Shown here in pieces: positions 15,527 through 20,035 of a DNA stretch of 20,035 nucleotides (position 1 is its first letter; each line of letters begins with the position of its first letter). The stretch comes from CAYNXB01 sp964401045 (GTDB lineage Bacteria; Pseudomonadota; Alphaproteobacteria; Sphingomonadales; Sphingomonadaceae), in contig CAYNXB010000048.1 of NCBI GenBank assembly GCA_964401045.1, positions 1-20,035 of the forward strand, in the 5' to 3' direction. The translations under genes and the position numbers were made by a program. The notes beneath the pieces were generated by a model. The model was not told the origin of the DNA, did not search any database, and worked only from the letters and a program-made list of their open reading frames with translations.

Positions 15527-15570
15527 GCCTGGGCATGTAGTCGCGATACGCGGTCAATGCGAGAGGGTTG

Positions 15571-16389
15571 CTAATTGGTCGCCGTAAAGCTCGACGCGAA
15601 CTGCGGCTTCACCGCGGCGAGGATCGCCCTGGTGACAGGCAGCGTCACCTCGTAGGTTCCTTCGGCATAGGGGCCTGCGGTGTAGGGATCGATCAGGAAG
15701 CCGATGCGATCGAAAGTGCGGCTGTTCGATGAGCCGAGGATCACCGTGGTATCGGTAATTTTCGGGCAGGTGTTCATCCAGTCGTCCTTGGTCGGATCGA
15801 CCGGCTCCCCCCGCTTGGCCGCGCGCTGCTTGTTCAGCGCGGCGCAGAATGAATCCGTGGCGGCGGCTTGCAGCGCATCAGCAGAGGCGAACAGGTCCAT
15901 CGGAATGCGCGTCTTGTTGGTCCGCTTGTCCCACAGCAGGGTGTCGAAGCCGGTGTTGCCGTGCGCGCCGCCACTGAACGAATAGGTCTGCGATGACAGG
16001 CTCAGCCAATCGGGCAGGTCCGTGACGGTCTTCCATTCGACCATCAGCGCATAGGGATTGAATGGAAAGCCCTGCTCGTCGGCAATCGCGCGGCCGTCGA
16101 TCGCCTGCTGCTTGAGATCCGCGAGCGCTTTCTGCTCGCGCGCATCGAGCATGGCGCGCAGCGGCGCGATGCGGCCGGCTTGCGCGGGATAGGAATATTT
16201 GAAGTCCCACACGTCGTTGGTTTCGGCGACGGCGCGGGCCCCGCCCGCGGTCGAGGCGGTTGCGCTGGCGGCCGCGGTGCCGACCTCGCCCGCGTGCTCG
16301 TCGGTGGTCGGCTTGTCCGCCTTCGGCTCGCGGGCATTGCAGCCGCCTACGAGCGCCAGCGAAACCAAGACCACGATCGCCCCTCTCAT
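15571..16389 (-). CDS. DUF4163/DUF3298 (PdaC/RsiV-like) domain lipoprotein
   Basis: The 272-residue product begins with a lipoprotein signal (MRGAIVVLVSLALVGGC, lipobox LVGGC, modified cysteine C17), followed by an Ala/Thr/Glu-rich linker to about residue 55 and a globular domain. The domain has the DUF3298-type signature SFSGGAHGNTGFDTLLWD followed by an IPMDLF segment, seen in PdaC and RsiV-like exported proteins. In those families it binds cell-wall or lysozyme-like partners, but the role here is unknown. It is expected to be membrane-anchored in the periplasm. The start at ATG 16389 is fixed by the signal peptide and an AGGG just upstream. The very long open frame upstream (to 18063) is antisense to the aminopeptidase gene. 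Confidence 0.85.
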   Translation of the reverse strand: MRGAIVVLVSLALVGGCNAREPKADKPTTDEHAGEVGTAAASATASTAGGARAVAETNDVWDFKYSYPAQAGRIAPLRAMLDAREQKALADLKQQAIDGRAIADEQGFPFNPYALMVEWKTVTDLPDWLSLSSQTYSFSGGAHGNTGFDTLLWDKRTNKTRIPMDLFASADALQAAATDSFCAALNKQRAAKRGEPVDPTKDDWMNTCPKITDTTVILGSSNSRTFDRIGFLIDPYTAGPYAEGTYEVTLPVTRAILAAVKPQFASSFTATN

Positions 16390-16434
16390 CGTCCCTTTGC
16401 TCCTGCAGGTTCGCCCGCTATGGGCCTGCAACCT

Positions 16435-17832
16435 ATGAGCGGAAAGCCAGACCTTATCCAGCCCGATCGCGGACAGAAGGCGATCGACATCCACCTCGTG
16501 AGCAAGGACGGTTTCGCCGGATGGGCGAAGAAGCTCTCCGCCGGCCAACGTGCCGCGCTGGGAGGGCAGAAGTTCTCCGGCGGCGGGTTCGAAACTGCAA
16601 TCGTGCCCGATGGAGATGCATGGTTCGCGGCCGGCGGCGTCGCCGACCCGAATGCTCTGTCGAGCTGGTGCCTTGGCCGGCTCGCCGAGACGCTGCCTGC
16701 CGGCACCTATCGCCTGGCCGAGGGCGAGCCGGGCCCGGCGCTCCATGGCTGGCAGACCGCGCAGTACCGGTTCGAACGCTACCGCAAGCCGAAGGACGCC
16801 AAGAACGAGGATGGTGCGCGCATCCTGCTGACCAAGGACGCCAAGTCGATCGAACCGGCGCAGGCTGAGGCGCGCGCGGTCATGCTGGTGCGCGACTTGG
16901 TCAACACCCCGGCCGAAGACATGGGCCCGGCCGCGCTCGAAGCGGTCGCCGAGGACATCGCCAAGGCGCACCGGGCCAAGTTCACCGTCACCAAAGGCGA
17001 TACGCTCGAACGCGAGTTCCCGATGGTCCATGCGGTCGGCCGCGCCGCGGAACGCAAGCATGCTCCGCGGATGATCCGGCTCGACTGGGGTAAGGCCGGT
17101 GCGCCGCTCGTCGCGCTGGTGGGCAAGGGCGTGTGCTTCGATTCCGGCGGGCTCGACATCAAGCCGGGCAGCGGCATGGCACTGATGAAGAAGGACATGG
17201 CCGGCGGGGCGCACGTTCTCGCGCTTGCCGGGCTGATCATGGGGGCCGGGCTCAACGTCCGCCTGCTCGTCCTTGTACCCGCGGTCGAGAATGCGATTTC
17301 CGGCAACGCCTTTCGACCGGGTGACGTGCTCGCCAGCCGCGCAGGGCTGACCGTGGAGATCACCAACACCGATGCCGAAGGTCGGCTGGTCCTTGGCGAT
17401 GCGCTCGCGCTCGCTTCCGAGGAGGAGCCCGATCTGGTAATCGATTTCGCCACTCTCACGGGAGCCGCGCGGATCGCCCTCGGGCCCGATTTCCCCGCGC
17501 TTATGGCTCGCCGCGACGACACCGCCGAAGCTCTCATCGCCGCGGGCGAGGCCCATGACGATCCTTTGTGGCGGCTGCCGCTGCCCGACGCCTACCGCGA
17601 ATGGCTGAAGTCCGACATCGCCGACCTCGTGAACGCCTCCGGCAATCCCTACGCGGGCGCAAGCGTCGCGGGCCTGTTCCTCGACCGCTTCGTGGGTGAG
17701 GGCATCGACTGGGCGCACTTCGATACGTTCGCCTGGCGTCCGGCGGCCAAGCCCGGCCGGCCCAAGGGCGGCGATGCGCTCGGCCTGCGCGCAGCGTGGC
17801 ACATGATCCGCGAACGATTTGCCGAGGGGTAA
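16435..17832 (+). CDS. Leucyl aminopeptidase family (M17) metallopeptidase
   Basis: This is a cytosolic dizinc aminopeptidase that trims N-terminal residues from peptides. The 465-residue protein has the M17 active site intact: GKGVCFDSGGLDIK (K231, D236, K243), KKDMAGGA (D254), and the signature NTDAEGRL (D313, E315, R317). It belongs to the shorter alphaproteobacterial form rather than the roughly 500-residue PepA, and its N-terminal domain is divergent. I chose ATG 16435; an in-frame ATG at 16420 would add five residues and is nearly as plausible because AGG lies ten bases before it. The gene diverges from the DUF3298 lipoprotein across 45 bases. Confidence 0.93.
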   Translation: MSGKPDLIQPDRGQKAIDIHLVSKDGFAGWAKKLSAGQRAALGGQKFSGGGFETAIVPDGDAWFAAGGVADPNALSSWCLGRLAETLPAGTYRLAEGEPGPALHGWQTAQYRFERYRKPKDAKNEDGARILLTKDAKSIEPAQAEARAVMLVRDLVNTPAEDMGPAALEAVAEDIAKAHRAKFTVTKGDTLEREFPMVHAVGRAAERKHAPRMIRLDWGKAGAPLVALVGKGVCFDSGGLDIKPGSGMALMKKDMAGGAHVLALAGLIMGAGLNVRLLVLVPAVENAISGNAFRPGDVLASRAGLTVEITNTDAEGRLVLGDALALASEEEPDLVIDFATLTGAARIALGPDFPALMARRDDTAEALIAAGEAHDDPLWRLPLPDAYREWLKSDIADLVNASGNPYAGASVAGLFLDRFVGEGIDWAHFDTFAWRPAAKPGRPKGGDALGLRAAWHMIRERFAEG

Positions 17833-17846
17833 TTTCTCAGGGCGAT

Positions 17847-17876
17847 GCTTGCCCGCCAAGGCCGCGCGGGCTAAGC
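17847..17876 (+). other. Strong hairpin between the M17 peptidase and SH3 genes
   Basis: Bases 17847-17856 (GCTTGCCCGC) pair with 17866-17876 (GCGGGCTAAGC), with one bulged T at 17872 and a nine-base loop. This gives a 10-base-pair, GC-rich stem 14 bases after the aminopeptidase stop. No T-run follows on either strand, so it is not a textbook terminator. It may be a transcript-end stabiliser or attenuator before the SH3 gene. Confidence 0.45.
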
Positions 17877-17910
17877 GCCGCGCATCCCTCCATAGGATAG
17901 TTTCCCGAGT

Positions 17911-18270
17911 GTGAGCGTACCCCTGCCCCACAGCGCCGAGAAGCCCGACGGCGGCGGTCCGTACGTGCTCTCCGGCCCGGTCCCGCGCCCTGAAGCGGGC
18001 CGCGTGCCGCTGCGGGGCGACCTCGCTCATATCGGCCTCGCCGGTCGCTATTTCGTGCCGCATTACGCGGTGCCGCAGCCGTGGCTCGTCGGACCGGGCG
18101 GGGCGCCGCTTTTCGCCGCCCCCGAAGCAGACTCAGAGACGCTGCAGCAACTCGCGGCCGGCGACACGTTCGACGTGCTGGAGATTTCGGGAACCTGGGC
18201 ATGGGGCTGCCTCTCGCTCGAAGGACCGGTCGGCTACGTCGCGCTCGATCGGCTGGCCAAGCCGGTATGA
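17911..18270 (+). CDS. Small SH3-like domain protein, resembles the N-terminal part of C40 (NlpC/P60) peptidases
   Basis: The 119-residue protein has a Pro/Gly-rich N-terminus, a GDLAHIGLAGRYFVPHYAVP segment (36-55) and a bacterial SH3-like fold at about 56-115 (TFDVLEISGTWAWGCL then GPVGYVALDRL). From family knowledge this looks like the N-terminal region of NlpC/P60 proteins that commonly follow the M17 aminopeptidase in alphaproteobacteria. The catalytic Cys-His domain is absent, and the frame ends cleanly in a stop overlapping argC (ATGA). There is no signal peptide. The start is GTG 17911 with AGGATAG about 12 bases upstream. It could be a binding-only module or a relic of a larger gene. 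The SH3 call is by pattern recognition. Confidence 0.7.
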   Translation: MSVPLPHSAEKPDGGGPYVLSGPVPRPEAGRVPLRGDLAHIGLAGRYFVPHYAVPQPWLVGPGGAPLFAAPEADSETLQQLAAGDTFDVLEISGTWAWGCLSLEGPVGYVALDRLAKPV

Positions 18271-19190
18271 CCAGCACTGTCTTCATCGATGGCGGAGCGG
18301 GCACCACCGGGCTCGAGATCGTCGAACGGCTCGCGGGCCGGGTCGAATTCGAGCTGCTGGTGCTCGACGAAGCCCGGCGCAAGGACCACGCCGCGCGGCG
18401 CGAGGCGCTGCACGAAGCGGACTTCGCGGTGCTGTGCCTGCCCGACGATGCCGCGCGCGCGGCAGTTGCGCTGGCCGAAGGCTCTAAGGTGCGCATCGTC
18501 GATGCCTCGACCGCACACCGCACCGCGCCCGGCTGGGTCTACGGCTTTCCCGAAGTGAGCGGCCGGGAGGCGGTCGCCGAAGCCGAACGCGTCAGCAATC
18601 CGGGCTGCTATTCGACCGGCTTCATCGGCCTCGTCGCGCCGCTGGTGCGCGCCGGGCTGTTGCCCGCAGACTGGCCTTACGCCTGCAATGCGGTGTCCGG
18701 TTACTCGGGTGGCGGCAAGGCGCTGATCGAACGGTTCGAGGCTGATCCCGACATCGCGTGGCGCGGCTACGCGGTCGAGCTGCAGCACAAGCACGTGCCC
18801 GAAATGCAGGCCCGCTGCGGCCTTGCGCTGGCCCCGCTGTTCTCGCCCGCGGTGATCCCCGCGCATCGCGGGATGATGGTGGAAGTGCCGCTGCCGCTTG
18901 CGGCGATGGCGGGGGCAGCAGACCCCGGCGCATTGCGCGCTGAGCTGGCGCGGTTCTACGCCGGCAGCCCGATCGTGCGAATGGGCGCTGCGGAGGGCGG
19001 CGAACTGCTGCTGCGCCGCTCGATGGCGCCGAGCGACATCATGGCGCTTCACGTGTTCGCCTCGCCCGACGGATCGCAAGCCAAGCTGGTCGCGACGCTC
19101 GACAACCTGGGCAAGGGCGCAGCGGGCGCCGCGGTGCAATCGCTGAACCTGATGGCCGGTTTGCCCGAGACCGTCGGCTTGCGCCTCTGA
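18267..19190 (+). CDS. argC: N-acetyl-gamma-glutamyl-phosphate reductase (short, type 2 ArgC)
   Basis: ArgC reduces N-acetylglutamyl-phosphate to the semialdehyde in arginine biosynthesis. The 307-residue protein has the nucleotide-binding IDGGAGTTGLEI near the N-terminus, the catalytic cysteine in SNPGCYSTGF (C114), a GYSGGGK loop (145-151), and the conserved histidine in IPAHRGMMVEVP (H200). It is the shorter family variant (about 310 residues) rather than the roughly 340-residue E. coli form. ATG 18267 overlaps the SH3-protein stop by four bases, so translation is probably coupled. The longer open frame from 18081 is out of frame with that gene and arginine-rich. No other arginine genes are nearby. 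Confidence 0.94.
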   Translation: MTSTVFIDGGAGTTGLEIVERLAGRVEFELLVLDEARRKDHAARREALHEADFAVLCLPDDAARAAVALAEGSKVRIVDASTAHRTAPGWVYGFPEVSGREAVAEAERVSNPGCYSTGFIGLVAPLVRAGLLPADWPYACNAVSGYSGGGKALIERFEADPDIAWRGYAVELQHKHVPEMQARCGLALAPLFSPAVIPAHRGMMVEVPLPLAAMAGAADPGALRAELARFYAGSPIVRMGAAEGGELLLRRSMAPSDIMALHVFASPDGSQAKLVATLDNLGKGAAGAAVQSLNLMAGLPETVGLRL

Positions 19191-19192
19191 CC

Positions 19193-19209
19193 TGCCCAAA
19201 AAGCGGGCA
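19193..19209 (+). terminator. Weak hairpin after argC
   Basis: TGCCC at 19193-19197 pairs with GGGCA at 19205-19209 around an AAAAAGC loop, starting just after the argC stop. The T-rich ATTAAATTTT lies about ten bases further on rather than directly after the stem. It may mark the end of the argC transcript, but the evidence is weak. Confidence 0.25.
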
Positions 19210-19290
19210 CGTGGCTGATTAAATTTTGCTCATATCCCGGCCCGGACCCCGCTCAGATTGCCGCACGATTGCCGGGTAAGCGAGGCCGAC

Positions 19291-19306
19291 GCACACGATT
19301 CCGTGC
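19291..19306 (+). promoter_or_regulatory. Candidate NtrC binding site upstream of glnB
   Basis: GCAC at 19291-19294 and GTGC at 19303-19306 form an inverted repeat separated by exactly eight bases. This is the half-site spacing of the known NtrC consensus (TGCACC...GGTGCA). Its centre is about 77 bases upstream of the start predicted from the sigma-54-like element at 19350, a normal enhancer position. The flanking bases do not match the full consensus. Confidence 0.5.
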
Positions 19307-19349
19307 TTCCGTGACGGCTCGCGATTGTCTACCCCCGCGCTTCGCGCCT

Positions 19350-19365
19350 TGGCACGATTCTTGAT
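19350..19365 (+). promoter_or_regulatory. Sigma-54-type -24/-12 promoter candidate for glnB-glnA
   Basis: TGGCACG (19350-19356), four bases, then TTGAT (19361-19365) matches the sigma-54 consensus TGGCACG-N4-TTGCW except for A in place of the -12 C. The -24 GG and the spacing are exact. Transcription would start near 19375, giving a leader of about 63 bases before glnB. RpoN-dependent glnB promoters are known in other alphaproteobacteria. The -12 mismatch falls in a conserved position, so activity may be weak. Confidence 0.5.
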
Positions 19366-19438
19366 AAGCGCAAGCCAAGGAAAATGCTTTGTCGCCGGCC
19401 CGCCCTCGCGGTGCCGGGTTTGAGTGCAGGGGTCTCGG

Positions 19439-19777
19439 GTGAAAAAGATCGAAGCGATCATCAAACCGTTCAAGCTCGACGAAGTGAAGGAAGCTCTGCA
19501 CGAGGTTGGCGTGTCCGGCATTACCGTGACCGAGGCCAAGGGCTTCGGCCGGCAGAAGGGCCACACCGAACTCTATCGCGGCGCCGAGTACGTCGTCGAC
19601 TTCCTGCCCAAGGTGAAGCTGGACGTGGTGGTGAGTGACGACCAGGCCGAACGCGTGGTCGAGGCGATCGCCGCCGCCGCGCAGACTGGCCGCATCGGGG
19701 ACGGCAAGATTTTCGTATCGCCGATCGAAACTGCGCTCCGCATTCGCACCGGCGAGCGCGACGACGACGCGATCTAG
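19439..19777 (+). CDS. glnB: Nitrogen regulatory protein P-II
   Basis: PII is a trimeric cytoplasmic signal protein that senses 2-oxoglutarate, ATP/ADP and, through uridylylation, glutamine. It controls NtrB/NtrC and glutamine synthetase adenylylation. From GTG 19439 the protein is exactly 112 residues, the canonical PII length, and has AGGGG six bases upstream. The T-loop is intact, with GFGRQKGHTELYRGAEY at 35-51 placing the uridylylation tyrosine at Y51. VVSDDQAERVVEAI and the TGRIGDGKIF segment form the nucleotide site. An in-frame GTG at 19424 is less likely. glnA follows 55 bases downstream, the usual alphaproteobacterial glnBA arrangement, which favours GlnB over GlnK. Confidence 0.95.
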   Translation: MKKIEAIIKPFKLDEVKEALHEVGVSGITVTEAKGFGRQKGHTELYRGAEYVVDFLPKVKLDVVVSDDQAERVVEAIAAAAQTGRIGDGKIFVSPIETALRIRTGERDDDAI

Positions 19778-19832
19778 GCCGCGGACCGCACAAAACCGAA
19801 TTCAGGATCAAGCCAGCAGAGGAATAGCAGCA

Positions 19833-20035
19833 ATGGCCAGTGCAAAAGACGTGGTGAAGCGGATCAAGGACGAGGAGATCGAGTGGGTCGATCTGCGCTT
19901 CACCGATCCCAAGGGCAAGTGGCAGCATCTGACGATGGTCGCCAGCATCCTGGGTGAAGATGAGCTCGAGGAAGGCCTCATGTTCGACGGCTCGTCGATC
20001 GCGGGCTGGAAGGTCATCAACGAGTCCGACATGAT
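19833..20035 (+). CDS. glnA: Glutamine synthetase type I (partial, N-terminus only)
   Basis: Glutamine synthetase condenses glutamate and ammonia. Only the first 67 codons are in the window, running open to the right edge. They include the N-terminal segments EIEWVDLRFTDPKGKWQH and EGLMFDGSSIAGWKVI; the second is the strongly conserved beta-grasp motif of GSI enzymes. The start at ATG 19833 has GAGGAA about nine bases upstream. The pairing with glnB supports GlnA of the GSI type that is regulated by adenylylation, although the modified tyrosine lies outside the window. Confidence 0.95.
   Translation, partial: MASAKDVVKRIKDEEIEWVDLRFTDPKGKWQHLTMVASILGEDELEEGLMFDGSSIAGWKVINESDM

Noticed and set aside
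16390..18063. Minus-strand open frame extending the lipoprotein gene upstream to 830 codons
   Set aside because: The upstream part is antisense to the M17 aminopeptidase. The lipoprotein signal peptide at ATG 16389 marks the real start.

Overview
This GC-rich window, dense with genes, looks like core chromosome from an alphaproteobacterium. Gene content and protein style point to the Sphingomonadales (Sphingomonadaceae or Erythrobacteraceae). That assignment rests on recognising families by eye, not on a search. I see no insertion sequences, phage genes, CRISPR arrays, tRNAs or rRNAs.

Region 1 (about 1-6560, minus strand) is the start of the division and cell wall (dcw) cluster, transcribed right to left: mraZ, rsmH, ftsL, ftsI, murE, murF. 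murF runs off the left edge. Every junction from mraZ to murF is a 4-base stop/start overlap (ATGA or GTGA), so the six genes read as one translationally coupled unit. A 315-base non-coding stretch upstream of mraZ holds a helically phased GGGA(T) array, a good candidate for the MraZ operator.

Region 2 (6559-9045, minus strand) carries a secreted GldG-like protein, a small single-pass membrane protein overlapping it, a cysteine synthase and a [2Fe-2S] ferredoxin. Region 3 (9116-12664, plus strand) has an AlkA-type DNA glycosylase, an S9 family peptidase and a short-chain dehydrogenase. Region 4 (12661-14691) has phhB, the heme exporter pair ccmA-ccmB, and a small YdcZ-type membrane protein. 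Two convergent gene pairs here end on a shared CTAG, so their stop codons overlap.

Region 5 (14699-19190) has map and a DUF3298-type lipoprotein on the minus strand. On the plus strand it has an M17 aminopeptidase, a stand-alone SH3-domain protein and argC. The lipoprotein and the aminopeptidase diverge from a gap of only 45 bases. Region 6 (19191-20035) is the nitrogen-control locus glnB-glnA, with glnA running off the right edge. Its upstream region shows a near-consensus sigma-54 element and a GCAC-N8-GTGC site of NtrC type.

Most of the window is ordinary housekeeping sequence, and I found no convincing new multi-gene system. The items most worth a second look are the phased array before mraZ, the orphan GldG-like/membrane protein pair, the truncated-looking SH3 protein, and the NtrC/sigma-54 layout before glnB.
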